DNA of 64,000 nt, from the NCBI GenBank assembly GCA_020635055.1, contig JACKAN010000004.1, forward strand, positions 124,001 through 188,000, in the 5' to 3' direction. How positions within the stretch are numbered: position 1 is the first letter of the stretch; each line of letters begins with the position of its first letter. This DNA is from Pseudobdellovibrionaceae bacterium (GTDB lineage: Bacteria > Bdellovibrionota > Bdellovibrionia > Bdellovibrionales > UBA1609). Shown piece by piece: positions 17,137 through 27,497 of this stretch. The position numbers and the translations under genes are program-made. Under the pieces are notes generated by a model. It worked only from the letters and a program-made list of their open reading frames with translations. It had not been told where the DNA came from and ran no database searches.

Positions 17137-18266
17137 CTTAATGAATTTTCGGTTTGTTCTGCTAACAGTCTTTTTAATTCTCGCTCAATGATTTGTGTTG
17201 CGAGTTCAGGAACCACTTGCCAAACAACGCGCTCTACGATTTCTTTACTTTGTGCGCGAATGAGGTCAGTCAAACGCTCTTCACTCAATTGAGGCAAATC
17301 ACTAATATCAAAGGATTTAGACTTATGGCTTTCAGGAGGAATATCGATTTCTAAATCCATATCCTCGTTATTATTGTAAGATTTATTAGATAATGGAGGA
17401 ATTAACGAAGAAGCTCTGGTTGCAGCTTCCACTGCGCTTTCTGGAATAATTCTCTCTAATGCAACTTCTTCTTCTTCAACGTTGGTGTTATCGTTAATTT
17501 GTACATTTAATTTAAATTTTTCTATATTGCCTTGAATCCACTCGGAATCCTCTTCGCCCTCAGTTAGAAATTCTTGATCTTTACTCTCAGACTTTGCCAC
17601 TCGGGGTGGTATTTGTTGAGTGATGTTAACAGCTTCAAAACTTTCCATGTTCCAGTAGGAGCTGGTTTCCGCGTTATCGGTTTCCTGGAGTTCTTTTTGT
17701 AAGACTTGTTCACTTGGTGCTTGTAAGGGATTAGCCTTCACTTTTTGCAATGGAGGAAGCGATTTTTCGGGCGCTGTATTAGTTATTGTGTTTGGCGAGG
17801 TCACTGTTTTTTTCGCCTTTTCTTTTTGGTTAGCTTTGGCCTCGTCGAATTCAGGCAATTCTGGAAAATCCAAAAATTGTGATAAGTTTTGGGTTTGAAC
17901 TTTTGGCACTAAATTTTGAATAATAGATCTTAAATCATCCACATCAAAAGGTTTTTCTAATTTTGCATCGGCGTGGGAGGCTTGGAACTTATCTTCATCA
18001 ATATCCATAAACCCACTCCACATTAAAACAATGGGAATTTCTTTTAAATCAGGAGAAACTTTAATTTCTGAGCTAACTTGATAGCCACTCATTTGTTGTA
18101 GCAATACATCGGCAAATATAATGTCGGGCTTAAAATCATTGGTAACTTCGATAACATCACCGCCGACATTAACGCATTTAATTTCAACTCCATAGTCCTG
18201 AAGTGACAGTTGAAAAACTTTTTTAATTGTCGGGCTTTCGTCAGCCAGTAAGACGCGCAAGGCCAT
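17133..18266 (-). CDS. Response regulator with long disordered linker and C-terminal helical motif
   Basis: 377 residues from the ATG at 18266 (MALRVLLADESP); an in-frame ATG at 18320 would add an unlikely extension. The receiver occupies 1-120, with D53 in IIFADVLL and K105 in EKPFDV. A low-complexity acidic/polar linker follows (~125-320). The last ~50 residues (ERLTDLIRAQ...VVWQVVPELATQII) form an amphipathic helix block seen at the end of several deltaproteobacterial and Bdellovibrio regulators, including polarity proteins of the RomR kind. Its place upstream of nadC and birA is not explained by a known function. Confidence 0.82.
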   Translation of the reverse strand: MALRVLLADESPTIKKVFQLSLQDYGVEIKCVNVGGDVIEVTNDFKPDIIFADVLLQQMSGYQVSSEIKVSPDLKEIPIVLMWSGFMDIDEDKFQASHADAKLEKPFDVDDLRSIIQNLVPKVQTQNLSQFLDFPELPEFDEAKANQKEKAKKTVTSPNTITNTAPEKSLPPLQKVKANPLQAPSEQVLQKELQETDNAETSSYWNMESFEAVNITQQIPPRVAKSESKDQEFLTEGEEDSEWIQGNIEKFKLNVQINDNTNVEEEEVALERIIPESAVEAATRASSLIPPLSNKSYNNNEDMDLEIDIPPESHKSKSFDISDLPQLSEERLTDLIRAQSKEIVERVVWQVVPELATQIIERELKRLLAEQTENSLR

Positions 18267-18355
18267 GAAATAAGTAAACGATTTTTGATCGAAGTAGTCA
18301 ATGGGAAATTTAAGCTTCATTGACCTTAATTAAGAATTATCTGATATTGTGCCCT

Positions 18356-19435
18356 GTGATCTCAATTATTGATAAATACATATCTAAAGCATTTTTGATC
18401 TATTTTTTTGCTGGTCTTTTAGTTTTTGTAACTATTTTCTTGGCTGTAGATTTTATGGGTGCATTTGCTCGTTATGAAGTATCGATTCAGGTTTTGATGA
18501 AATACTATGCCTATTCAATTCCTATGATTATTTACCAATTGATTCCCGTCGGATGTTTGTTGGCAACGGTGTTTACACTATCCATGTTTAATAAAAACAG
18601 TGAGCTGATTGCTATGTTTAGTGTTGGCTTGTCCTTGGCGCGTGTGAGTGCCCCTATGTTGGCCATAATTTCTTTGATATCTGTTTTTAGTTTTTGGATG
18701 GGTGATTACTTGTTGCCAGAGTTTTCTAAACAAAAAAACTATGTGTATTATGTGGATATAAAAAAGAAGCCGGGTCTATATTCTACAGTTAAAACGGACA
18801 AAATATGGTATCGATCTGAAAATATTCTTTTTAATATAAAATCTTTGAATGCGGATGAGAAAAAGGCTTATGGTATCACTCTTTATTTTTTTAATGAAGA
18901 CTGGCACTTGGTTCAGTTAATAAAAGCAAATTCTGTCGACTTAAAAGGGAGCGTTTGGACTTTAAAAAAAGGGCAGGTTACATTGTTTTCAAAGGATTTA
19001 GATTATCCAGTCTCAAAACCCTTTGTCAGTAAAAATATTCATATGAACGAAGATGTTGCAGATTTGGAAGACTCTTCCAGTTCGGGTGATGTTATGAATC
19101 AGGAGCAACTTAAAAAGTTTATCAAAAAAAATAAAGAAGCGGGTTTGGACACGCTCCGTTATGAAGTCGATTTTCATAGTAAGTATGGCTTTGCTTTTGC
19201 GGCTTTTGTAATGTCTATGATCGGAATTCCTTTTAGTGTAAAACGACAACGCTCTGGTGGACTGTTCTTAAATATTGGTATTTGTATGGGATTGGCCTTT
19301 TTGTACTGGGTACTTTTCAGCTCTTTTGTAACTATGGGAAAACATGGCTTGATCCCACCAATAATAGCGGCATGGGGTCCCAATGTTTTAGGTATTTTAA
19401 TATCCTTCATTCTTCTGGTTAGATTAAAGCAGTAG
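18356..19435 (+). CDS. LptF/LptG family lipopolysaccharide export permease
   Basis: About 360 residues. One N-terminal helix after IIDKYISKAFL, two further helices before a large periplasmic beta-jellyroll (about residues 120-260), then three C-terminal helices: the YjgP/YjgQ layout. SELIAMFSVG is the cytoplasmic coupling-helix motif that contacts LptB. LptF/G move LPS from the inner membrane to the Lpt bridge. The start is unclear: GTG at 18356 fits the family, TTG at 18320 is possible, and neither has a good ribosome-binding site. KYI and SELIAMFSVG suggest LptG more than LptF. It is divergent from the nadC operon. Confidence 0.88.
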   Translation: MISIIDKYISKAFLIYFFAGLLVFVTIFLAVDFMGAFARYEVSIQVLMKYYAYSIPMIIYQLIPVGCLLATVFTLSMFNKNSELIAMFSVGLSLARVSAPMLAIISLISVFSFWMGDYLLPEFSKQKNYVYYVDIKKKPGLYSTVKTDKIWYRSENILFNIKSLNADEKKAYGITLYFFNEDWHLVQLIKANSVDLKGSVWTLKKGQVTLFSKDLDYPVSKPFVSKNIHMNEDVADLEDSSSSGDVMNQEQLKKFIKKNKEAGLDTLRYEVDFHSKYGFAFAAFVMSMIGIPFSVKRQRSGGLFLNIGICMGLAFLYWVLFSSFVTMGKHGLIPPIIAAWGPNVLGILISFILLVRLKQ

Positions 19436-19490
19436 GCTTTTACAGCCCAAGGGTCTTGCAGATTACAGCTCTTTCGTGTAAGAAAATGAT

Positions 19491-20078
19491 ATGTTATTAG
19501 AGGTATTAAAATTTCCGGATCCTCGTTTGAGAATCAAGTGTAAACCCATTGTTAAAGTCACTTCCGAATTGGCAAAATTTGCTGAGGACATGTTAGAAAC
19601 CATGTATGCTAATAAGGGTATTGGTTTGGCTGCGGCCCAAGTGAATCGACCTGTCCGATTTCTAGTTATTGACACCCGTCCTCGAGATGAAGGTGGGCGT
19701 TACGATCTTTCACAAATGACAGAATTAGAAAAACAAGTTCAGCAACCGCTATTTTTATTCAATCCACAGATTTTAGTAAAAGAGGGAAAAACAACTTACG
19801 ATGAGGGTTGTTTGAGTGTTCCCACTTACTTTGAAACTGTGGAGCGCTATGAGTATATTGAAGTCAAAGGGCTTAATTTAGAGAATAAAGAATTTTTAGT
19901 AAAAGTGGATGGCTTACTCAGCATTTGTATTCAACATGAAATCGATCATTTGGATGGCAAGTTGTTTATAGATCGTTTGAGTACAATAAAATCCAATCGT
20001 ATTAAAAGTAAAATTAAGAAATTTGGCTATCCCTCTCCCGAAAAAGAGGATGAAGATAATTTAGAACACAATTTATGA
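19491..20078 (+). CDS. def: Peptide deformylase
   Basis: 195 residues. Motifs I-III of the metalloenzyme are all present: GIGLAAAQV, EGCLSVP (metal Cys) and QHEIDHLDGKLF (HExxH). It removes the formyl group from nascent proteins. An insertion of ~10 residues between motif I and II (TRPRDEGGRYDLSQ) is longer than in E. coli. Its stop overlaps fmt by four bases, the usual def-fmt pair. Confidence 0.97.
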   Translation: MLLEVLKFPDPRLRIKCKPIVKVTSELAKFAEDMLETMYANKGIGLAAAQVNRPVRFLVIDTRPRDEGGRYDLSQMTELEKQVQQPLFLFNPQILVKEGKTTYDEGCLSVPTYFETVERYEYIEVKGLNLENKEFLVKVDGLLSICIQHEIDHLDGKLFIDRLSTIKSNRIKSKIKKFGYPSPEKEDEDNLEHNL

Positions 20079-21034
20079 GTCAAATTAGAGTAGTTTTTTT
20101 AGGAACCCCCGAGTTTGCCTGCGAAGGTCTAAAGCAACTTATTAAAGATGATCATTTTCAAGTCGTAGGTGTGGTGACTCAACCGGACAGAAGGTCGGGG
20201 CGAAAAATGCAATTGCGACCCTCACCAGTAAAAGAGCTCGCCTTAAAACACAAGTTAGCTGTAATTTCTCCGGAAAGTATAAATGAAGAAAATGTCTTAA
20301 ATGAAATTAAAACTTGGAATGCGGAAGCGGCCGTAGTGGTGGCTTTTGGGCAAATAGTTTCACAAAAATTTTTAGATATGTATCCAGGAAAAGTTGTTAA
20401 TTTACATGCTAGCCTTCTCCCTAAATGGCGTGGAGCTGCACCTATTCAACGTTCAATTATGGCAGGGGACAAAGAAACAGGAGTTTGTTTACAAGTTATG
20501 GTAAAAAAACTAGATGCCGGGGCGGTATTAGGAAAGCGAAAGATCCTACTTAATGATGATAAAAATGCAAAACAATTGCATGATGAAATGGCTATATTGG
20601 GAGGAGAGCTTTTACATGTTGAGTTTATGGATTATCTTCGTGGGCATTTGACTCCTCATCCCCAAGAAGAATCTTTGGTTACTTACGCAAAAAAAATTGA
20701 AAAAACTGAGGGACTTATTGATTTTAATGATGATGCATTAAATATTCATCGAAAAGTTTTGGGCTTAATTATGGGACCGGGATCTTATACATTTTTAGAT
20801 GGTAAAATGCTAAAGGTTCACAAAACAAGGGTTATGCTTCAGAATCAAGTGAGGACTCAAGAAAAAATTGTACCCGGACAAATTGTGGCAATAAATGAAG
20901 GAATTAAGGTGCAATGCGGCCAAGATTTTATCGAAATACTGGAAATTCAACCAGAATCACGCCCCAAGATGTCTGTGAGTGAGTACATAAAAGGCAAACC
21001 ATTAAATGTGGGTCAAAGATTTAGTATTGAGTAA
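20075..21034 (+). CDS. fmt: Methionyl-tRNA formyltransferase
   Basis: 319 residues. The N-terminal formyltransferase domain shows FLGTPEFACEGL, TQPDRRSGRKMQL and the folate/catalytic site NLHASLLPKWRGAAPIQ; the C-terminal OB-like domain recognises tRNA. The enzyme formylates initiator Met-tRNA and so is the partner of def, which it overlaps. Rpe follows 41 bases later. Confidence 0.97.
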   Translation: MSQIRVVFLGTPEFACEGLKQLIKDDHFQVVGVVTQPDRRSGRKMQLRPSPVKELALKHKLAVISPESINEENVLNEIKTWNAEAAVVVAFGQIVSQKFLDMYPGKVVNLHASLLPKWRGAAPIQRSIMAGDKETGVCLQVMVKKLDAGAVLGKRKILLNDDKNAKQLHDEMAILGGELLHVEFMDYLRGHLTPHPQEESLVTYAKKIEKTEGLIDFNDDALNIHRKVLGLIMGPGSYTFLDGKMLKVHKTRVMLQNQVRTQEKIVPGQIVAINEGIKVQCGQDFIEILEIQPESRPKMSVSEYIKGKPLNVGQRFSIE

Positions 21035-21075
21035 GTGTTGACCCATCTGGGCACTCATGGGAAAAATTCTACATT

Positions 21076-21732
21076 ATGTTGAATAAATTTATGATCGCCC
21101 CAAGTATTCTTTCCGCAGATTTTGCTCGCTTAGAAAATGAAATTAAAAAAGTAGAGTCCGCTGGCGCGGATTGGATTCATGTCGATGTAATGGATGGACA
21201 TTTTGTACCCAATTTAACAATTGGTGCTCCCGTCGTAAAATGCATAAGACCCGTTACAAAATTACCTCTGGATGTTCATTTAATGATTGAAAATCCAGAA
21301 AAATATTTGAATGATTTTGCCCAAGCAGGTGCTGATTACATAACCGTTCATATTGAAGCTGTTAAAGAAACTGAAAATTGTTTAAAACAAATTCAAAGTT
21401 TAGGCTGTAAAGCCGGCATCACACTAAGGCCTGGAACCCGTCTAGATAGGATTTTACCATACTTGCACTTAGTAGAATTAGTTTTAGTCATGACTGTCGA
21501 ACCGGGATTTGGTGGACAGTCTTTTATGAAACAGCAAATTGAGAAAATAAATATATTACGTAAAGAGATTGATAAAAATAAATATAAAGCTCTTATTGAA
21601 GTGGATGGGGGAATAAACATAGAAACGGCTCGACAATGTCAAAATGCCGATGTTTTAGTTGCTGGAAGTTTTGTTTTTAAAAATGATTATAAATACGCAA
21701 TAGAGGGATTGAAGGCAGCAAAATGCAATTAG
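21076..21732 (+). CDS. rpe: Ribulose-phosphate 3-epimerase
   Basis: 218 residues, TIM barrel. IAPSILSADFARL, VDVMDGHFVPNLT, DVHLMIENP, MTVEPGFGGQSF and EVDGGIN mark the active-site Asp and His residues. It interconverts ribulose-5-P and xylulose-5-P. The 3' end overlaps hutH by ten bases, an unusual join of a pentose-phosphate gene to histidine catabolism. Confidence 0.97.
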   Translation: MLNKFMIAPSILSADFARLENEIKKVESAGADWIHVDVMDGHFVPNLTIGAPVVKCIRPVTKLPLDVHLMIENPEKYLNDFAQAGADYITVHIEAVKETENCLKQIQSLGCKAGITLRPGTRLDRILPYLHLVELVLVMTVEPGFGGQSFMKQQIEKINILRKEIDKNKYKALIEVDGGINIETARQCQNADVLVAGSFVFKNDYKYAIEGLKAAKCN

Positions 21733-23255
21733 AAATAAATGGTGAAGATTTAAATTTAGAAGATGTGTGGGGAGTGGCACACCATAAAGTACGGGTTAAG
21801 TTGTCCTCATCATCTCGTGAAAAAATGAAAAAATCGCGAAACTATATTGAAAACAGAATCCAACGTGGAGATGTCATGTATGGCATCAATACAGGTTTTG
21901 GTTCTTTTAGTGATGTTAGAATTTCAAATGCCGATATTGAAAAGTTGCAAGTCAATTTGATTCGCTCTCATTCGGTGGGAATTGGCGAACCTTTTACGAT
22001 AGAAGAGTCGAGAGCGATCATGTTGTTGCGTGCCAATGCCCTGGCACGAGGACACAGTGGAATACGCGACCTAGTCGTCGATAAAATTTTAGAATTTTTA
22101 AATAATGATATTATTCCGGTGATTCCTCAGCAGGGAAGTGTTGGGGCCAGTGGTGATTTAGCTCCTCTTTCTCATTTGGCCCTTGCTCTTATTGGTGAAG
22201 GTGAGGTTTGGCTGGATGATAAAATTACTTGTGTAAAAGAAGTGATTGAAAATAAAAATATAAAACCATTGCAGCTTCAAGCTAAAGAGGGGCTCTCTTT
22301 AATAAATGGATGCCAAGTTATGACAGCTGTAGGTTTGTTAAATGCCTACGAAGCACGGCGCTTGGCTTGGATGGTGGATTTGGCTGGGGCCATGTCTTTA
22401 GAAGCCCTTCAAGGAACTAGAGCCGCTTTTGATCCATTAATATTTGCAACTCGTCCGCACCCAGGAGAGGCAAAAACTGCAAGAAATATTTTGAAACTTC
22501 TAGGGGAGTCATCTGAAATTTCAGAATCACATAGAGATTGTGGTCGAGTACAGGATGCTTATTCTTTAAGATGTATACCTGCCGTACATGGTGCAGCGAA
22601 AGACAATTTGAATACAGGCTTGAAATGTTTAGTTACAGAAGCTAACTCTAGCACAGACAACCCTTTGGTTTTTCCCGACGAAGATAAGGTTTTAAGCTGT
22701 GGAAATTTTCATGGTGAACCCGTAGCCTTTGCACTGGATAATATGTGTATTGTAATGAGTGCAATGGTGAGTATATCTGAGTGTCGAATAGAAAAACTTA
22801 TTAATCCAGCCATGAGCGGGTTGCCCGCATTTTTAGCACCCTCAGGTGGATTAAATAGTGGGATGATGATTGTACAAGTAGCTGCAGCTTCACTAGTAAG
22901 CGAAAATAAAATTTTATCACACCCGGCTTCTGTAGATAGCATTCCTACTTCCAATGATAAAGAAGATCATGTGAGTATGGGAACTATTGCCGCCAGAAAA
23001 TTGGGAAAAATTATTCGCAATGCCGAGAACGTAGTGGCCATGGAGTTGTTGTGTGCCTGTCAGGCTTTAGATATGTTAAAACCCCATAAACCCGCATCTG
23101 CAGTTGCCGCTTGTCTTGATGTAATTAGAACTAAAGTTCCTTATGCCGCAGAGGACAGAGTGTTTTCGCGAGATGTTTTAGAAATAAAAAAACTTATTAG
23201 AAGTGAAAAATTGATTCAAACAATAGAACAAAGTATTGGGGCCCTAGAGTATTAA
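21723..23255 (+). CDS. hutH: Histidine ammonia-lyase
   Basis: 510 residues. The MIO cofactor-forming tripeptide Ala-Ser-Gly is in [24 protein letters not shown] carries the catalytic Tyr. It deaminates L-histidine to urocanate, the first step of the Hut pathway. It begins inside rpe and is followed after ten bases by hutU (AAGGAGAAAAGC before the ATG). No HutC-type repressor gene is in the window. Confidence 0.98.
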   Translation: MQLEINGEDLNLEDVWGVAHHKVRVKLSSSSREKMKKSRNYIENRIQRGDVMYGINTGFGSFSDVRISNADIEKLQVNLIRSHSVGIGEPFTIEESRAIMLLRANALARGHSGIRDLVVDKILEFLNNDIIPVIPQQGSVGASGDLAPLSHLALALIGEGEVWLDDKITCVKEVIENKNIKPLQLQAKEGLSLINGCQVMTAVGLLNAYEARRLAWMVDLAGAMSLEALQGTRAAFDPLIFATRPHPGEAKTARNILKLLGESSEISESHRDCGRVQDAYSLRCIPAVHGAAKDNLNTGLKCLVTEANSSTDNPLVFPDEDKVLSCGNFHGEPVAFALDNMCIVMSAMVSISECRIEKLINPAMSGLPAFLAPSGGLNSGMMIVQVAAASLVSENKILSHPASVDSIPTSNDKEDHVSMGTIAARKLGKIIRNAENVVAMELLCACQALDMLKPHKPASAVAACLDVIRTKVPYAAEDRVFSRDVLEIKKLIRSEKLIQTIEQSIGALEY

Positions 23256-23265
23256 GGAGAAAAGC

Positions 23266-24921
23266 ATGAGTCGAGTCATACATCCACCCACGGGAACTCA
23301 ACTGAATTGCAAAGGTTGGTTACAAGAGGCTGCCTACCGAATGATCCAACATAATTTAGATCCCCAAGTCGCAGAAGAGCCGGACCAACTGATTGTCTAT
23401 GGCGGAAGAGGAAAAGCCGCGCGCAATTGGTTGTGTTACGATAAAATTCTTCAAGCTTTAAAAGATTTAGAAAATGATGAGACTCTTCTTATTCAATCCG
23501 GAAAGCCCGTTGGCATAATTAAAACTCATGAAGATGCTCCTCGCGTATTGTTAGCAAATTCCAATCTCGTTCCCAAATGGGCAAACTGGGAAGTTTTTGA
23601 TGAGTTAGATAAAAAAGGTTTAATGATGTATGGACAAATGACGGCAGGATCTTGGATTTACATAGGAACTCAGGGAATTATCCAAGGAACCTATGAAACT
23701 TTTGCCGAAGCAGGAAGACAACATTTTCAAGGAGATCTTAAGGGAAGAATTATATTAACGGCTGGACTAGGAGGCATGGGTGGAGCTCAACCACTAGCCG
23801 GAGTTTTTGCCGGGGCGACGGTTTTAGCGGTAGAAGTAGATCCCTATCGAATTCAAAGACGGCTGGAAACAAAATATGTTGATGAAGCTGTGGAGTCCGT
23901 AGATGAGGCTATTAAATTAGTAAATCAATATAAAAAAAATGGCGAAGCAAAGTCAGTAGCGCTTCTCGGGAACATGGCAGAAGTCATACATCAATTAATG
24001 GAAAAGAATTTTTATCCCGATATTTTAACAGATCAAACTTCGGCTCATGACCCATTGTTTGGCTATATTCCCGAGGGATACAATATTGAACAGGCCACAG
24101 AGTTGCGCAAAGTAAATCCAGACAAGTATTTAAAATTATCCAAGAAAAGTATTGCTAAGCATGTAGAGGGTATGTTGGCCATGCAAAAAAATGGTGTAAT
24201 TACTTTTGACTATGGAAACAACATTCGACAAGTCGCTTTGGAAGAGGGAGTTAAAGAGGCTTTTAATTTCAAAGGCTTTGTACCACTTTATATTCGACCT
24301 TTGTTCTGTAAAGGCAGTGGACCTTTTCGTTGGGTGGCTTTGAGTGGTGATGAAAATGATATTAAGGTAACCGATGAGTCCTTAAAAGAATTGTTTCCTC
24401 ATAAAAAACATCTTTTACGTTGGTTGGACATGGCAGAGAAGCGAATTGCATTTCAAGGTTTGCCCTCCCGCATATGTTGGTTGGAATATGGTGAGCGTGT
24501 GCAAGCGGGCTTAAAATTTAATGAGCTTGTGGCTAAAGGTTTAGTGAAAGCCCCTTTGGTAATTGGCCGAGACCATTTAGATTGTGGTTCTGTAGCTTCA
24601 CCAAATAGAGAAACAGAAGCTATGAAAGATGGTTCGGATTGTATTGCCGACTGGCCAATTCTTAATGCTTTGGCTAATACAGCTTGTGGGGCTACGTGGG
24701 TGAGTTTTCATCATGGTGGTGGAGTTGGAATGGGTTATAGTTTGCATGCAGGCCAAGTGATTGTATGCGATGGAACAGATGCCGCAGCAAAAAGACTGGA
24801 AAGAGTATTGACTGCAGATCCAGCTATGGGAGTGTTTCGCCATTTTGATGCTGGTTATGAAGAAGCTAAAGTTGTGGCCAAAGAAAGAGGAGTGATTCGG
24901 CATGGAATTCCATTTTCATGA
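23266..24921 (+). CDS. hutU: Urocanate hydratase
   Basis: 551 residues, standard length. The NAD-binding [13 protein letters not shown] motif, VEVDPYRI and the C-terminal [17 protein letters not shown] are diagnostic. It hydrates urocanate to imidazolonepropionate with a tightly bound NAD. The stop overlaps the next gene, an outer-membrane barrel protein, by four bases. Confidence 0.98.
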   Translation: MSRVIHPPTGTQLNCKGWLQEAAYRMIQHNLDPQVAEEPDQLIVYGGRGKAARNWLCYDKILQALKDLENDETLLIQSGKPVGIIKTHEDAPRVLLANSNLVPKWANWEVFDELDKKGLMMYGQMTAGSWIYIGTQGIIQGTYETFAEAGRQHFQGDLKGRIILTAGLGGMGGAQPLAGVFAGATVLAVEVDPYRIQRRLETKYVDEAVESVDEAIKLVNQYKKNGEAKSVALLGNMAEVIHQLMEKNFYPDILTDQTSAHDPLFGYIPEGYNIEQATELRKVNPDKYLKLSKKSIAKHVEGMLAMQKNGVITFDYGNNIRQVALEEGVKEAFNFKGFVPLYIRPLFCKGSGPFRWVALSGDENDIKVTDESLKELFPHKKHLLRWLDMAEKRIAFQGLPSRICWLEYGERVQAGLKFNELVAKGLVKAPLVIGRDHLDCGSVASPNRETEAMKDGSDCIADWPILNALANTACGATWVSFHHGGGVGMGYSLHAGQVIVCDGTDAAAKRLERVLTADPAMGVFRHFDAGYEEAKVVAKERGVIRHGIPFS

Positions 24922-25757
24922 AGTTTTTCTTACTTATCTGGTTACAGTTTGCTTCACAATGCTGGGCTAATGATCAATTAGAAATTGTACCAAAAGCCTT
25001 ATATGAATTTGGTGCTGGAGCTGGATTTTTTGAAACTCCATATTATCAGGGCTCCAAACAACTTCAACGACGCACAATAGGATTGCCTTATTTTATCTAT
25101 AGAGGAAAAATTTTAAAGTCCGATCGCGAAGGAGGAACGCGAGCTGAATTTATAAAATTAAAAAATTTTCGATTAGATTTGAGTTTTTCAGGGAATTTTT
25201 CTGCAAGCTCATCCGAAATTGCTGCCAGACAGGGGATGCCAGATTTGGCATGGATGGGAGCCGTTGGACCACGAGCGGTATGGCGACTTTATAATTCGGC
25301 CAAGTATGGGAAAGTAAGATTCCATTTACCATTACGAGCGGCATTTGTTACAGACTTTAAAAGAACTGGGGATCAGGGTTTTTTGTTTCATCCCAACTTT
25401 ACTTACAATATTGATAAAGTTTTTTTTCACTGGCTGGACTTTTATTTTCGTGGGGGCACAATATTCGCAGACGATAGGTATATGGAATATTATTATGAAG
25501 TCTCTCCAAAATTTGTGAGTTCCACAAGAAAACTATATCAAGCACAAGCAGGATTATTAGAAACTCATTTTGACATGGCGGCGGCATTGCGCTTGAATCC
25601 TAGATGGCGTTTATTTTTTGGTTTGGAGTACAGTTGTTTTGATGGTGTTGCTAATAGTAATAGTCCTCTGTTAACGGCAAGAGACACTGCGAGTTTGGCA
25701 GTAGGTGTTGTGTGGACTCTTTTTGAATCAGAGGCAAGGTCTGGGAAATGGTATTAA
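24918..25757 (+). CDS. MipA/OmpV-family outer-membrane protein in the hut operon
   Basis: 279 residues. A signal peptide ([17 protein letters not shown]) precedes a beta-barrel with alternating amphipathic strands; the starts [18 protein letters not shown] and GLPYFIYRG and the [17 protein letters not shown] block match MipA/OmpV. The C-terminus is not the canonical aromatic end but the strand [10 protein letters not shown] precedes it. Its placement between hutU and hutI with overlaps on both sides points to a role in uptake of histidine or urocanate across the outer membrane (inference); OmpV homologues are otherwise adhesins or scaffolds for peptidoglycan enzymes. Confidence 0.75.
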   Translation: MKFFLLIWLQFASQCWANDQLEIVPKALYEFGAGAGFFETPYYQGSKQLQRRTIGLPYFIYRGKILKSDREGGTRAEFIKLKNFRLDLSFSGNFSASSSEIAARQGMPDLAWMGAVGPRAVWRLYNSAKYGKVRFHLPLRAAFVTDFKRTGDQGFLFHPNFTYNIDKVFFHWLDFYFRGGTIFADDRYMEYYYEVSPKFVSSTRKLYQAQAGLLETHFDMAAALRLNPRWRLFFGLEYSCFDGVANSNSPLLTARDTASLAVGVVWTLFESEARSGKWY

Positions 25758-27001
25758 AATGCTTTAGAAAAATTCATGAATTATGGAGCTTTCAAGGTTT
25801 GGCTGTGAAGTCTGGACGAAATGTAAAAGAAGAAGATTTATCTTTGATTACTGACGGCGCTATTATTTGCAAAGAGGGTGTAATTGAATGGGTGGGAAAA
25901 GATTCTGATTGTAACTCTAAAGTGATCAATGAAATTGCCCCAGGGGCTCAACTCGAAGAAGTTTTTTTTAAAGATAAAATTATAATGCCTGCATTTGTTG
26001 AAGCTCATACTCATTCTATTTTTGCGGGAGATCGGACTCAGGAATTTGAACTTCGAATTCAAGGAAAAAGTTATCAAGAAATTGCAGATCAGGGCGGTGG
26101 CATTCTATCTACCGTCAAAGCGACTCGTGAAACCTCTAAGAAGAAGCTTACAGACTTAACACAAGAAAGAGTGAATCGTTTTTTAAGCCAGGGGGTTGGA
26201 ACATTAGAAATAAAAAGTGGTTACAGTTTAGATGAAAAAGGAGAAGTAAAACTCCTGCAAGCTTTAAAAGATCTCAAAGGTCCAGAGATCATTGCCACTT
26301 ACTTAGGACCTCATGCTCTCAGTCCCGATATGCCAAAGCACGAATATCAAAATTTAATATTACAAAAAATTCTTCCACATATTGTTCATCATAAGTTGGC
26401 AAAGAGGGTGGATATATTTATCGAAAAAAATTATTACGATATTGAGTTTGCTCGCAATTATTTTAGTAAAGCTAAAGATTTAGGCTTAGATATAGTTGCT
26501 CATGTTGAACAATTGTCTTATTCCGCAGGATTGCCATTAGCCATCGAGTTCAATGCAAAATCTGTGGATCACATTGTTAAGATGAAAGACAGTGAAATAC
26601 CTATTCTGGCACAAAGTGAAACTACAGCTATGTTATTGCCTGCGGCGGATTTTTATTTGAATATTCCCTATCCGAAAGCACGACAATTATTGGATTGCGG
26701 AGCTCGCGTGGCCATCGCTACGGACTTTAATCCAGGAAGCAGTCCAACTCAGGATCTGTCATTTGTGGGATTGCTCTCCAGATTGGCAATGAAAATGACA
26801 TTTCCAGAAACTCTAGCCGCATATTCACTCAACGCAGCATTTGCCCTTGGGCAAGAGTCTAGAAAGGGGAGCATTGATATAAAAAAACAATGTGATTTTA
26901 TAGTCTTAGACGATAATTTGAGTTCCTTGTTTATGAGTGTTGGCCACCATCCAGTAGCCGAAGTTTGGCTGGCTGGAGAGTTAAAATATAAAAAATCTTA
27001 A
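25748..27001 (+). CDS. hutI: Imidazolonepropionase
   Basis: 417 residues of the amidohydrolase superfamily. VEAHTHSIFAG gives the HxH metal motif; EIKSGYSLD, HVEQLS and ATDFNPGSSP give the remaining ligands. It opens the imidazolone ring to formiminoglutamate. HutG or HutF, needed to finish the pathway, is not in this window. The ORF overlaps the end of the OmpV-like gene by ten bases. After the stop there is a short direct repeat AAAAAATCTTA. Confidence 0.97.
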   Translation: MVLKCFRKIHELWSFQGLAVKSGRNVKEEDLSLITDGAIICKEGVIEWVGKDSDCNSKVINEIAPGAQLEEVFFKDKIIMPAFVEAHTHSIFAGDRTQEFELRIQGKSYQEIADQGGGILSTVKATRETSKKKLTDLTQERVNRFLSQGVGTLEIKSGYSLDEKGEVKLLQALKDLKGPEIIATYLGPHALSPDMPKHEYQNLILQKILPHIVHHKLAKRVDIFIEKNYYDIEFARNYFSKAKDLGLDIVAHVEQLSYSAGLPLAIEFNAKSVDHIVKMKDSEIPILAQSETTAMLLPAADFYLNIPYPKARQLLDCGARVAIATDFNPGSSPTQDLSFVGLLSRLAMKMTFPETLAAYSLNAAFALGQESRKGSIDIKKQCDFIVLDDNLSSLFMSVGHHPVAEVWLAGELKYKKS

Positions 27002-27071
27002 AAAATCTTAAAAAATCATTGCTAAATGTCAAAGAAGTTTTCTAGGCTATGGTTGTACGGGGGGTATCTAA

Positions 27072-27497
27072 ATGAATTCGGCATCAGTAGTTTTAACACA
27101 ATCAAAATTTTATTCACCAGTATTTAATGCGGCTATTTTTGATGGGCCAATAAAAATATATTTTTCGCAAATGCAAGAAGGATTGGCTTTGCAATTGTAT
27201 TTTCAATTACAAAGAAAAATTAATGATTCTAAATTGGATATACTTCAGAACAAAGATAGCAATATTTTTGTTATGCTTTACCCCAATACAGAAAGTTTTC
27301 TTCAGACTTTTAATGAACCACATCAACACGTAGAACAAAATGAAGTTCGAATCATTGAAGATTATTTAGGTACAGATCCAGTAATTGGTGTATGTGGCCC
27401 TGCAGATGATAATACTCTTGAATGTGTTTATAAAAAAATAAAAGAAATTTCTTTTAATGTGATGCCAGATTTTCTTGAAAAAGGTGCTGGAGCATAG
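27072..27497 (+). CDS. Hypothetical protein, 141 residues
   Basis: No recognised family. The protein appears soluble and mixed alpha/beta, with no signal peptide. The stretch IKIYFSQMQEGLALQLYFQLQRK and the later NIFVMLYPNTESF suggest a small globular fold. GGGGGGTATCTAA before the ATG is a convincing ribosome-binding site. Its last 44 bases overlap the end of the converging thioredoxin gene, so antisense transcription could couple the two. Confidence 0.6.
   Translation: MNSASVVLTQSKFYSPVFNAAIFDGPIKIYFSQMQEGLALQLYFQLQRKINDSKLDILQNKDSNIFVMLYPNTESFLQTFNEPHQHVEQNEVRIIEDYLGTDPVIGVCGPADDNTLECVYKKIKEISFNVMPDFLEKGAGA

Noticed and set aside
26990..27012. AAAAAATCTTA direct repeat after hutI as a regulatory element
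   Set aside because: Two short A-rich units in an AT-rich genome are likely a slippage duplication of the hutI end.
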